Source: Akkermansia sp. RCC_12PD (lineage in GTDB: Bacteria; Verrucomicrobiota; Verrucomicrobiia; Verrucomicrobiales; Akkermansiaceae). From it: 64,000 bases of DNA. The first letter of the stretch is position 1. Each line of letters opens with the position of its first letter. The stretch spans positions 2,232,001 through 2,296,000 of the forward strand of contig NZ_CP143889.1 in NCBI RefSeq assembly GCF_036417355.1. The letters run 5' to 3'. Below the pieces are notes generated by a model. That model saw nothing but the letters and a program-made list of their open reading frames with translations, was not told the DNA's origin and made no database searches. Position numbers and translations under genes: made by a program. Shown here in pieces: positions 32,351-40,746 of the stretch.

Positions 32351-33715
32351 TTATTCGTGGCGAAGGGCGTCGATGGGGTCCATTTTGGAGGCTTTCCAGG
32401 ACGGATACCAGCCGAAGACCAGCCCGATGAGTACGGAAACGCCTACCGCCAGGACCATGGCTTCCGGGGAGGAGGCCGTAGCCCAGTTCATGGTCCGGCT
32501 GACGACGGTGGAGATGGCCTTGCCGAGCAGGATGCCCAGGGCGCCCCCGACCACGCAGAGCAGGACGGCTTCCAGCAGGAACTGGCGCATGATGTCCTGA
32601 GGCCGGGCGCCCACGGCCATGCGCAGGCCGATTTCCTTGGTGCGTTCCGTGACGGAGACCAGCATGATGTTCATGATGCCCACGCCGCCCACCACCAGGG
32701 AGATCATGGCCACGATCATCAGCAGGTTGGTCATTACTTCCGTGGTGCTGCTCATGGCGCGGGACATTTCAGCCATGTCCCACACGCGGAAATCATCCAG
32801 CTGGCCGTCCTTCAGGCTATGCTTGGCGCGGATGACCTCCGTGATCTGGTCGATGGCTTCGGAAGAACGTTCCGGGTCCGCAATCTGGGCCATGATGAAG
32901 TCAATGTTGTTGAAGCGGCGCGGATGCGGGGCATCCGTGTACGGCTGATCCGTCGTCTCTGTATAGTAATCTACGGAAGAAGAGGTATACTTGTCTGCCC
33001 GGTTGAACGTAGTGGTGGATTTGCTGGAAGATGCCGAGGTGGAGCCGCCCCCTAGGCCCTGCAGGCGGTAGCGAATGCTCGTCCAGGGCAGGATGATGGA
33101 GTCGTCCTGGTCGCGGCCCATCATGTTGGCTCCTTTTTTCTTCAGGATACCGATCACCTTGAACATGACGTTCTTGATGCGGATATCCTTGCCCAGGGGG
33201 TCTTCATCCCCGAATAGTTCCTTGGCAACCGTTTGGCCGATGACGCAGACGCGCCTGGCCTGCTCCACATCTTCATCGGAAAAGGGCTGGCCGCGCTCCA
33301 TGTCGTACCAGCTTTTGATTTTCAGGTATTCCACGGAACCGCCTTCCACGGTTTCCGGGCTCCAGTTCTTGTTGCCATAAATCACTTGGCCGCTGGCGCG
33401 CACCACGGGAGTGGCGCGGAGCACCATGGGGCAGTCCTTCATGATGGCCTCGCAGTCCGCATTGGTCAGTGAGGCTCTGCCGCCGGCGCCAGTGTTGACT
33501 CCGCTCTTGGAGATGGCTCCGGGGCGGATGTTCAGCGTGTCCGCCCCCATGGAGGCGATGGTGCTCTTGATCTGGAGCGTGGACCCCTGGCCGATTTCCA
33601 CCATGGCGATCACCGCGGCAATGCCGATGATGATGCCCAGAATGGTGAGCGCGGCGCGCATGGGATTGCGCACCAGGGCCTTGATGCAGGTCTTAAGGAG
33701 GGGAAGGAATTTCAT
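32351..33715 (-). CDS. MacB/FtsX-type ABC transporter permease
   Basis: 454 residues. N-terminal TM helix (AALTILGIIIGIAAVIAMVE), a large periplasmic domain with the usual MacB core (DTLNIRPGA, VEQARRVCVIGQTVAKELFG, KVIGILKKKGANMMGRDQDD), a Ser/Thr-rich insert near residues 220-255, then three C-terminal helices (LLMIVAMISLVVGGVGIMNI, TERTKEIGLRMAVGARPQDI). In E. coli MacB the ATPase and permease are fused; here they are separate, and this gene overlaps the ATPase stop as ATGA. Substrate unknown; MacAB systems export macrolides, peptides or lipids. Confidence 0.92.
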   Translation of the reverse strand: MKFLPLLKTCIKALVRNPMRAALTILGIIIGIAAVIAMVEIGQGSTLQIKSTIASMGADTLNIRPGAISKSGVNTGAGGRASLTNADCEAIMKDCPMVLRATPVVRASGQVIYGNKNWSPETVEGGSVEYLKIKSWYDMERGQPFSDEDVEQARRVCVIGQTVAKELFGDEDPLGKDIRIKNVMFKVIGILKKKGANMMGRDQDDSIILPWTSIRYRLQGLGGGSTSASSSKSTTTFNRADKYTSSSVDYYTETTDQPYTDAPHPRRFNNIDFIMAQIADPERSSEAIDQITEVIRAKHSLKDGQLDDFRVWDMAEMSRAMSSTTEVMTNLLMIVAMISLVVGGVGIMNIMLVSVTERTKEIGLRMAVGARPQDIMRQFLLEAVLLCVVGGALGILLGKAISTVVSRTMNWATASSPEAMVLAVGVSVLIGLVFGWYPSWKASKMDPIDALRHE

Positions 33716-34416
33716 ACGTCTTCTTTACTCAGCTTGTCGGAAATCCCTTCGCAGATCAGTCCGTCTTCCATATTAATGGCCCGGTCCGTAAAAGCGGCTA
33801 TTTTGGGGTCGTGCGTGACCAGGATGACCGTGATGCCCTGCTGGCGGTTGAGATCCTTGAACATGTGCAGCACTTCCTTGGAGGTGGTGGAATCCAGGTT
33901 GCCCGTCGGTTCGTCCGCCAACAGAATGCCGGGGTTGTTGATGAGGGAGCGGGCGATGGCTACGCGCTGCTGCTGGCCGCCGGAAAGCTGGGCCGGGGTA
34001 TGGTCCATGCGGTCGGACAGGCCCACCAGGTTCAGCAGTTCCGTGGCGCGCACCCGCATGGCTTTCATGCTCAGCGCAGGGTGGGCGTAAACGGCGGGCA
34101 TCATGACGTTTTCCAGGGCCGTGGTGCGGGAGAGCAGGTTGAAATTCTGGAAGACGAAGCCGATGCGCTTGTTCCGTAATATGGCCCGTTCCGCCGGGTT
34201 GAATTTGGCTACGTCTTCCCCGGCTATGTAATAGTGGCCGGAAGTGGGACGGTCCAGACAGCCCAGAATATTCATCAGCGTGGACTTGCCGGAACCGGAT
34301 GCCCCGGTCAGGGAGACGAATTCCCCTTCCTTGATGTCCAGAGTGATGCCTTTGAGCACCGGGAGGTCTATTTCTCCAAGATGGTACACCTTGGTTATGT
34401 CACGTAAGCGGATCAC
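33712..34416 (-). CDS. ABC transporter ATP-binding protein, MacB/LolD type
   Basis: 234 residues with Walker A GASGSGKS, Q-loop, signature LSGGQQQR, Walker B ILLADEP and switch His in VTHDPK. It energises the adjacent permease through mechanotransmission across the inner membrane. Overlaps the permease gene by four bases and follows the adaptor gene by 59 bases. Confidence 0.93.
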   Translation of the reverse strand: MIRLRDITKVYHLGEIDLPVLKGITLDIKEGEFVSLTGASGSGKSTLMNILGCLDRPTSGHYYIAGEDVAKFNPAERAILRNKRIGFVFQNFNLLSRTTALENVMMPAVYAHPALSMKAMRVRATELLNLVGLSDRMDHTPAQLSGGQQQRVAIARSLINNPGILLADEPTGNLDSTTSKEVLHMFKDLNRQQGITVILVTHDPKIAAFTDRAINMEDGLICEGISDKLSKEDV

Positions 34417-34475
34417 GTTATTGAATGCTTGAAGCGGTAAAAGAATTGTTAGGCGAGAATGGCGGCAGTTCCGGA

Positions 34476-35912
34476 TCAGGGACGCGGAGGCGGGCCGCCC
34501 TTGCTTCCCCCGGGAGCCTGGCTGGTGTTGCCCGTGCTCGGCTTGCGGCGCGGCGGCATTTTGGGCGCGAAGGGATTTTCCCCGCCCGCAGAGGCGGACG
34601 GTCCGTCGCCGGAATTGCTGGAACGGTTTAAAACCTGGGCCGTAGAAACGATTTCCATACCCTCCCGGAGCGTTTCCCCCTTGACCGGGGTGAGCATGCC
34701 GTTGCTTTCCCCCTTGGTGACCAGGTGGGGGTAAAGGACATTATCCCTCAGTTCCCAGATGACGGCTTTTTTCTCCTCTCCCTTCTGGACGGGAGCGGCC
34801 AGTTCCGGCAGCATCTCTTCAAAAGCGGCTTTCTGTTCGGCGGTAAGCAGTTCCGGATCCGGACGGAAGCGGAGGGCCGCATTGGAAGCCAGCAGGGAAT
34901 TCTTGATGTCCTGGACAATGAATTGCACATTGGCCGTCAGATAGGGAATGAGAAGCTTGTCCGGGTTGGGAACGTCAATGTCCACGATGTAAGTAACCAC
35001 GTTGGACGTCATCGTGGCGTCCAGCCGGATCTTGTCCACCGTCCCCTTGAACTTCCTGCCGGAATGGGCGTCCACGGTGAATATCACGTCCTGGCCTTTC
35101 TTGATGCTTCCGATGTCCGCTTCATTCACGGCGGCCCATATTTTCAATTTGGAAAGGTCCGTGGCGATGTAGAACAGGCTGGAGGCGCTCATGCTGGAAA
35201 CTACCGTCTGGCCGATGTTGACCAGGCGTTTGATCACCACCCCGTCCACGGGAGATGAAATAGTGGTGTATTCCATGTTCCGCATTTCCTTTTTCAGGGC
35301 GGCTTCCGCCTGCTTGAGGGAGGCTTCCGCTTCCAGCAGGGAGGCTTCCGCCACGGCCACATTGGCGCGGGCGGTCTCTTCATCTGCAATATACTGGTCG
35401 TAGCTGGACTTGGACAAGGCGTCCCCCGGTCCCAGCTTTTCCGCACGTTCCCGGTCCAGCTTGGCTTGGTGGTGCTTGGCTTTGGCCTGCTGGATGTCCG
35501 CCCTGGCCCGGGCTATTCCGGCCTGGGCCTGGGCCTTGGAGGCTTCCGCCTTCTGCACGTCCAGCTGCACAGGCAGCTTGTCGATTTCCGCCAGCATCTG
35601 GCCTGCCTTGACCGGGCTGGAATAATCCACCACCTTGCCGTTCAGATCCTTGCCGAACTCCATGATGATGCCGCTTACCTGGGCGCCCACGTCCACCAGT
35701 TCGTCCGGTTCCGTGACGCCCGTGGCATCAATGGTAATCATCATATCTCCCCTGGTGAGGGGCTCTGTCTGATAATCCACCTGGAGCGGTTCGTTCCCCT
35801 TCCATTGCTCCCAGGCGAACCAGGCGCCTCCAAGAACGGCAATGACGATGATGATTTTGATGAATCCCTTCACGACTATAATATACTTCGCAATAATGAA
35901 AAAGTTGCACAC
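34476..35912 (-). CDS. MacA-type periplasmic adaptor (membrane fusion protein)
   Basis: 478 residues. N-terminal TM anchor (IKIIIVIAVLGGAWFAW), lipoyl halves (VDVGAQVSGIIMEFGKDLNG and YTTISSPVDGVVIKRLVNIG), a long alpha-hairpin rich in Ala/Gln/Glu between them, a beta-barrel (IGSIKKGQDVIFTVDAHSGR), and a membrane-proximal domain. The C-terminal tail is a low-complexity Pro/Gly/Lys segment (APKMPPRRKPSTGN). The ATG at 35912 gives a start MCNFFIIAKY; a GTG at 35873 just before the TM helix is also reasonable. First gene of the efflux operon. Confidence 0.9.
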   Translation of the reverse strand: MCNFFIIAKYIIVVKGFIKIIIVIAVLGGAWFAWEQWKGNEPLQVDYQTEPLTRGDMMITIDATGVTEPDELVDVGAQVSGIIMEFGKDLNGKVVDYSSPVKAGQMLAEIDKLPVQLDVQKAEASKAQAQAGIARARADIQQAKAKHHQAKLDRERAEKLGPGDALSKSSYDQYIADEETARANVAVAEASLLEAEASLKQAEAALKKEMRNMEYTTISSPVDGVVIKRLVNIGQTVVSSMSASSLFYIATDLSKLKIWAAVNEADIGSIKKGQDVIFTVDAHSGRKFKGTVDKIRLDATMTSNVVTYIVDIDVPNPDKLLIPYLTANVQFIVQDIKNSLLASNAALRFRPDPELLTAEQKAAFEEMLPELAAPVQKGEEKKAVIWELRDNVLYPHLVTKGESNGMLTPVKGETLREGMEIVSTAQVLNRSSNSGDGPSASAGGENPFAPKMPPRRKPSTGNTSQAPGGSKGGPPPRP

Positions 35913-36014
35913 ATGTTAAAACTTTTTCGTAACGGAGGGTATCCTCTCATGATTTCAGGACGGGTCAAGGATACTCTTCCGAATGTGAACAGTTATGGTA
36001 TATTAACTAATAAT

Positions 36015-36030
36015 ATTACATTGTTGTAAT
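36015..36030. promoter_or_regulatory. palindrome upstream of the sigma-54 promoter
   Basis: ATTACA-TTGT-TGTAAT, a perfect six-base inverted repeat about 110 bases upstream of the -24 element, the distance at which enhancer-binding activators usually sit. Short palindromes arise by chance in AT-rich DNA, so this is only a suggestion. Confidence 0.25.
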
Positions 36031-36136
36031 GCGGGGCCTGTTTCTTACAAAAATGAAAATCAATGGAAAGGTGGAATTTCTGGATTGGAATACTACCCAT
36101 TATTAATAATAAAAATGTTATGGCATTTCCTGAAAT

Positions 36137-36154
36137 TTGGCACGTTTTTTGCTA
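36137..36154 (+). promoter_or_regulatory. sigma-54 (-24/-12) promoter
   Basis: TTGGCACGTTTTTTGCTA matches the RpoN consensus TGGCACG-N4-TTGCT. The invariant GG (36139-36140) and GC (36151-36152) are separated by exactly ten bases. A start site would fall near 36163, about 39 bases before the ATG of the small gene at 36202. Such promoters need an ATP-dependent enhancer-binding activator; none is encoded in the window. Confidence 0.75.
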
Positions 36155-36201
36155 AACCAATGATGAGAGATCGCTTGATCCGGAAATAACAATCCATCCG
36201 T

Positions 36202-36351
36202 ATGTACAAGAATGATTTAATTGATTTGTTGTCCGCACTGCTTCATTTTTTCAATCGTCCTGGCCGTATCCGTACGGCGGAGGAACGGGAGCGTCGTGCG
36301 GCGGAATATCTGAAATCCATGATTCTCCATGCCCGCATGCGCTCATTCTGA
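36202..36351 (+). CDS. 49-residue small protein behind a sigma-54 promoter
   Basis: ATG 36202 to TGA. The first third is an amphipathic/hydrophobic helix (DLIDLLSALLHFFNR); the rest is strongly basic and helical (RIRTAEERERRAAEYLKSMI then LHARMRSF). No family recognised. Support for reality comes from the well-placed sigma-54 promoter, an intact frame with arginine codons in coding-like usage, and isolation from other genes. No Shine-Dalgarno is obvious. It might be a membrane-associated stress peptide or a small regulator; function unknown. Confidence 0.6.
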   Translation: MYKNDLIDLLSALLHFFNRPGRIRTAEERERRAAEYLKSMILHARMRSF

Positions 36352-36810
36352 AGTGAACGGAAAGCCGCTTCCGCCCACAATCTGCATGGGGAGGGGGGAT
36401 TCACCATTTCAACTTGTCAGGAGCCGTGAGGAACAACGGAGAAGCTGCTCCAGGACAAAGGCTGCTTGAGCCGCCCTGTGCCGGAGGCATCAGTTGTGCC
36501 AGGGGTCTTCCTGCCGCATCCCTTGCAATGATGGCATATTCATTCCACTAATTCATTAATATAACTGGCTCATGGGAAAGATGAGCGTGCGGCATTCGGC
36601 CGTTCCCGTTTCAGGGAGATATTCCCGGTTGCCATGTATTATATATGGCATGGGGTTTTTCACATGGGCCGCAGTGAAAATTTTAGTTGGTTGCCGTGAA
36701 CTGTGAAAAATAAATACTGGTTTAGAAATTCAGATGAGTACTTGCACCTCAGCGTATGAATATGCCTGATATTTCGTTAGATATTTTCCTTCGGATTGCT
36801 TTGATGCGCA
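36352..36810. other. intergenic region
   Basis: No gene is supported on either strand. The left half is GC-rich, the right half (36540-36770) AT-rich and probably non-coding flank of the convergent glycosyltransferase gene. No tRNA, riboswitch or clear terminator is seen. Confidence 0.5.
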
Positions 36811-38445
36811 TCACTTCTCTGGCTGTTGAAATTCGTAGGAACCATCCTCTTGGCGGACAAAGCTCTCTTCTCCCCATTTCTCCCACTCCAGCACGATTTT
36901 TTCCGGGGAAATGGAAAGAATCTTCGCCGCATCATTATTGCTTACCCTGTTGCCGCATGTTCCAAAAACCCGGAAGGCGTCACTCCATTGCGGATGCCGG
37001 AGACCGAGAACATATTCAAAAGAATCAACATCATGGGAAACGTTCGTGTTGGCTTTCTGGAATGCTCCGTCCAGCATGTATCCCCGCGTGACGGAAGCAT
37101 TGGCCTTCTGCACGATGATATGGTGGGTGATCTTCTTCTTGGCGATAAAAGGCGCGATGTTGCTATACCCGTTTTCAAGCATCAGCTTGTGGATGAAATT
37201 ATCCTCGCTGAAGCCGATATTTCCATGTCCGGGTATGTGATCCCACCGTTGCACGATTGGATGAATCATTTCAGGATGTTCTTCACAGGCCATAAGGCGT
37301 TCCATCACGGAACGGGTAAGTACCATGGATGCTCCGAAAACATAGTAAAATTCCTTTTGGAGTGAGGAAATTCCGCCGTATTTGTAATGCACCCAGCTCC
37401 AATCCTTGAAACAACTGCAATGGTGTTGGGGTATTTCCGAATGAAACTCATTAATGGTAAGAAGATAATCCCGTCCGTAAAAATCGTCGTCATCTATCTT
37501 AAGGAATAATTCATAATTCGTTGTGTCCAGTCCGCGTATGGTGTCTGCCAAATTGGAAAGCTGGTTCTTGTTGGGAAACCATCTCAGAGTAAGACGTCCC
37601 TCGTCGATGAATTCCTGGAATTGGGGAATAAGAATGGACTGGAAGATAAAGCTGGACATTCCTTTAACGGCGACGAACAGATGGAAATTCCGGTACGACT
37701 GATGCATCATGCAGTAAATCTGCCTTTGCAAATCTTCAAACCGCTTGTAGGAAGACAGGCAAAGTGCCATTTTTCTTTCCCTGTAGCTGTACAGGGTTGA
37801 TTTGTCAAAAAGGCGGGTTCTTGGTTTTTGGTAAAAGCAATTGTACTTCGTCACCATGATACTCAGCTCACCGTTTCCATTGGCCGCCTCCAGGGCTGTA
37901 TCTGGGGGGAGGCGGCAGGTAGAAAAAATCCGGGCGACTTTTTCCCTTTTTGAAGCGGGAATGACCAGGGCATGCGTTCCACATACGTAGGCGGAACCGG
38001 CAGTATGACCGGAGGTGGCGTAAGGTTCGAACTCAATTCTTTCCCACGGGCAGGGAGGCTTGGGCGCTTCCTGGCTGAACTCGTGAAAAAGCCGGAAGAC
38101 ATCAACTTCCGGATGGCTTTTGACCATCTCCTCAAGAACAGGCTGCAACCTTTCCTCCGGAATGGCGGGGGTGGTATTACTTTCTCCAAAGATAATGAGA
38201 TCGTCTTCCCTGAATTGAGGATCCAGAATCATGTTGGCAAACGAGATACGCAGCACACGTACATAGGGTTTGTCGCAAGCCTCCGGATGCATCCCGAGAA
38301 ATTCCGTAAACTCCTCGCAACGCGTATCCAGCAGTTTTTCCACTTTCTGGGAAACAGGATAGCTGGCAGCCTGATATCCCAATTCATTCAACTCAGCGCT
38401 TCCTTCAAGAATTTCTCCCGGCGCTTGGAGCAGCACGCATTTCAT
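36811..38445 (-). CDS. two-domain glycosyltransferase
   Basis: 544 residues. The N-terminal ~190 resemble GT25/LPS-type domains (ASYPVSQKVEKLLDT, LRISFANMILDP, DDLIIFGESNT, SAYVCGTHALVIPAS). The C-terminal part is a GT2-like fold: MALCLSSYKRFEDLQRQIYC, metal-binding acidic cluster in LFLKIDDDDFYGRDYL, and GFSEDNFIHKLMLENGYSN. Both may transfer sugars to surface glycans. No signal peptide or TM segment. It begins 17 bases after the out-of-frame end of the preceding gene, so the two are an operon. Confidence 0.8.
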   Translation of the reverse strand: MKCVLLQAPGEILEGSAELNELGYQAASYPVSQKVEKLLDTRCEEFTEFLGMHPEACDKPYVRVLRISFANMILDPQFREDDLIIFGESNTTPAIPEERLQPVLEEMVKSHPEVDVFRLFHEFSQEAPKPPCPWERIEFEPYATSGHTAGSAYVCGTHALVIPASKREKVARIFSTCRLPPDTALEAANGNGELSIMVTKYNCFYQKPRTRLFDKSTLYSYRERKMALCLSSYKRFEDLQRQIYCMMHQSYRNFHLFVAVKGMSSFIFQSILIPQFQEFIDEGRLTLRWFPNKNQLSNLADTIRGLDTTNYELFLKIDDDDFYGRDYLLTINEFHSEIPQHHCSCFKDWSWVHYKYGGISSLQKEFYYVFGASMVLTRSVMERLMACEEHPEMIHPIVQRWDHIPGHGNIGFSEDNFIHKLMLENGYSNIAPFIAKKKITHHIIVQKANASVTRGYMLDGAFQKANTNVSHDVDSFEYVLGLRHPQWSDAFRVFGTCGNRVSNNDAAKILSISPEKIVLEWEKWGEESFVRQEDGSYEFQQPEK

Positions 38446-38462
38446 ACTCGGATGACCGTTTA

Positions 38463-38704
38463 TTAGGAATTAAAAGGCTTCATTGCTTCCACGCAGGATG
38501 TTTCCAGATCCTTGAATGCATGTCCCTGTTGGGTTGCATGCTTTTCCACGCCCTGCAGATGGGGATGGGAAGACTCTCCCAGGGAGCAGATGGAAATCTC
38601 ATATCCCAGGGATTCGAGAATGGCAGCCAATGTTTCCGCTGTCCATAGGGCCTTGTGATGATGGTTTTCAATAATGTTGCGAAGGGCGCTTCCCGGGGAA
38701 CCGT
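38463..38704 (-). pseudogene. out-of-frame C-terminal part of the preceding methyltransferase domain
   Basis: In the frame shifted relative to 38668-40746, the sequence reads DGSPGSALRNIIENHHHKAL, TAETLAAILESLGYEISICS, LGESSHPHLQGVEKHA and ends ETSCVEAMKPFNS. This is the normal C-terminus of predicted SAM-dependent methyltransferases of this type (G-E-S-S-H-P-x-L-x-G-x-E, then ET-x-x-VEA-x-KP). It becomes continuous with the upstream domain if the C7 tract at 38705-38711 is one base shorter or two longer. Confidence 0.75.
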
Positions 38705-40746
38705 CCCCCCCAATGATTTTCCTCTAAAAATCGGATATATTCGGGAGTGGATCGTTTGGCGATGCGGAGCAAATCCGGGAAAGAGAGCCGCAGTACTCCT
38801 CCCGGTTTGAGTGTGCGCCATGCTTCCTTGAAAAAGCCATATGCTTCCGCTGGCAAAACATGTTCAATCATGTGTTCCAGGAAATAGGCGTCCACACACC
38901 CATCTTCCCAGGGCAGGGGACGCGTAATGTCATATTTGGAAAGATCCAGGTTGATCCAGCCGGGGAGTATGTTGGTACCGCAGCCCATCTGGATGAGAAA
39001 CAGCCCGGAAGAAGATTCGTCCACATTTCCGGTCACCTGTTCCGGATATAAAACAGCCGGCAAATCAGGCTGCCCCGGCTTTCTTGACAGAGATAGAGAT
39101 GACCCCGAATAATTCTCTCCATCACGAACCAGGATTTCTTCCGGCCAGTGGAACCATTTCAGAATTAACTTTTTTGAACCATAGGCAATGTATTGCCCTG
39201 AACAACCTGTTTTTTCCCGCCGGAAAGTGCCATCCCGGTAAAAGAGCAGGGAATCCGTCCAGTGGGCATGCCTGCCTTCATACACCGTAATGGGGAAGAA
39301 ATCCTGGAAATCTTCCGTTCCTTGAAAATGCTCGGGAGGGCACCAGTGTGCGGTAACCACATCGTTGTCCTTCATGGGATACGGAATGGAATTCATGTTC
39401 AGGCGGTTGCTGGCAAGTGTCCTTGCCCCCAGTCGCAGGGCCAGTTCTCCAAAAATAAGATTTTCCGCTCCGGTAGATGGAATATCGGAGTAGGCGACTA
39501 TTTTTTCCACCATGCTTCTGGAAAGAAAATATCCCGCTCTTCCGCTGGGCGCCCCTTTTGCCTTCAACGACGAATCGCCGATCAGATCGTATCGGTCATC
39601 CACCAGGGCCGCCAGACGGTCCAGCGCCACATAGGTATCGTCATCACACTTGAACAACCAGTCAAAATCGTAACACTCAAGGGCGTACCGGAAGAAAGCC
39701 AGGACTTTTTCCGGCAAATGATCGTAATCGTCATTCACCCAAAGAGCGATGACGTCCTCCTCTTTTTCCGGCGTTTCCCTTCTTCCGAGAAAGAACCGGC
39801 ATTCGATTCCGGGAACACTCTGTGCCATCCATGTTTTTCTGACGGTCTCCCTTTTTTTCTCCGTATTAGCGCAAGTACAGATGCCCACGAGAATGGACAC
39901 CTTTTTTTTGCTTCTGGGTGAGGTGGGAACGGCGGCCCGTGGCATATGCAAATCCAGCAATTGCCCCACAATGCTTTCCTTGTTGACGTTTTCCAACGTA
40001 TCAGGCTCGCGCCGGAGCATCTCTCCCCATAAATGAATAGCCCAGGAATTCCGCAGGGCGGGGCTGTCGAGTTTGACGGCTCCGTTGTAACAATTCCTCC
40101 AGACCGTGTAATGCAGCGGATAAATGCTTAAACTTGAATCGGCCATGCCGAGCAGTTGGAAATAGGCAAGGGTCCGGGTAAAGCCTTCCGGTCCCGCATT
40201 CCCCCACATGGCGTGTTTACGGCGAAGGACCGGATCGGGGAAATCAATTTTGAATTGACGTTTGGCTTCCAGCTCGCCGGGAGTATCCCAGGGCATGGGA
40301 GCAGTAGGATCTTCCGAGACCTCTCTGAGGCATTCCATGACGGGATGGTGGGGAGGAAAGCCGATCACTCCCACTGCAATCAGACCGGATTCCTGTTCCG
40401 CAAACCATGGAAGCTGTTTCGGCAGGTTCGGGGAAAGGCAGGCGACGTCGAGATCTGTCCAAAACCCTCCCTTTCTCTCAAGCCATGTATTGCGGAACCA
40501 GTCTGCAAAAGGGGCAAGACTCCCGTTGTCATGCCGGAAAACCAATTCTTCGGGAATAACCTCGGAGGCATCCTGAACAATGGCCTCTTCGGGAATGTTT
40601 TCATAATTTCGGTAGGTGAACAGCCGGAACGGAATGCCGTGGCTCAGATAGGAACGGATGCATAATTCTGCCAGGGGGGGCAGCGTTTCCCCGATCCAGA
40701 GACCGGCGACTTCTCGTTTTTGCGGACAGGTGGAGGTGGAATGCAT
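38668..40746 (-). CDS. three-domain protein: GT32-like, GT31-like glycosyltransferases and methyltransferase, frameshifted near the end
   Basis: 692 residues as read; about 761 if the frame were restored. Domain 1 (residues ~1-265) is GT32/capsular-type: GIPFRLFTYRNYENIPEEAI, and the D-x-D motif in FWTDLDVACLSP. Domain 2 (~280-450) is GT31-like galactosyltransferase: SILVGICTCANTEKKRETVR, WLFKCDDDTYVALDRL, GRAGYFLSRSMVEKI. Domain 3 (~590-692) is a SAM methyltransferase: LIQMGCGTNILPGWINLDLS, VDAYFLEHMIEHV, RTLKPGGVLRLSFPDLL. The last ~70 residues of domain 3 are in another frame. Likely a surface-glycan enzyme acting with the gene at 36811. Confidence 0.8.
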   Translation of the reverse strand: MHSTSTCPQKREVAGLWIGETLPPLAELCIRSYLSHGIPFRLFTYRNYENIPEEAIVQDASEVIPEELVFRHDNGSLAPFADWFRNTWLERKGGFWTDLDVACLSPNLPKQLPWFAEQESGLIAVGVIGFPPHHPVMECLREVSEDPTAPMPWDTPGELEAKRQFKIDFPDPVLRRKHAMWGNAGPEGFTRTLAYFQLLGMADSSLSIYPLHYTVWRNCYNGAVKLDSPALRNSWAIHLWGEMLRREPDTLENVNKESIVGQLLDLHMPRAAVPTSPRSKKKVSILVGICTCANTEKKRETVRKTWMAQSVPGIECRFFLGRRETPEKEEDVIALWVNDDYDHLPEKVLAFFRYALECYDFDWLFKCDDDTYVALDRLAALVDDRYDLIGDSSLKAKGAPSGRAGYFLSRSMVEKIVAYSDIPSTGAENLIFGELALRLGARTLASNRLNMNSIPYPMKDNDVVTAHWCPPEHFQGTEDFQDFFPITVYEGRHAHWTDSLLFYRDGTFRREKTGCSGQYIAYGSKKLILKWFHWPEEILVRDGENYSGSSLSLSRKPGQPDLPAVLYPEQVTGNVDESSSGLFLIQMGCGTNILPGWINLDLSKYDITRPLPWEDGCVDAYFLEHMIEHVLPAEAYGFFKEAWRTLKPGGVLRLSFPDLLRIAKRSTPEYIRFLEENHWGGRFPGKRPSQHY
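38705..38711 (-). repeat. C7 (coding-strand G7) tract at a frameshift
   Basis: Homopolymer exactly where the methyltransferase domain loses its frame. Lengths of 6 or 9 would fuse the two parts. Candidate slippage site, or an assembly indel. Confidence 0.65.
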
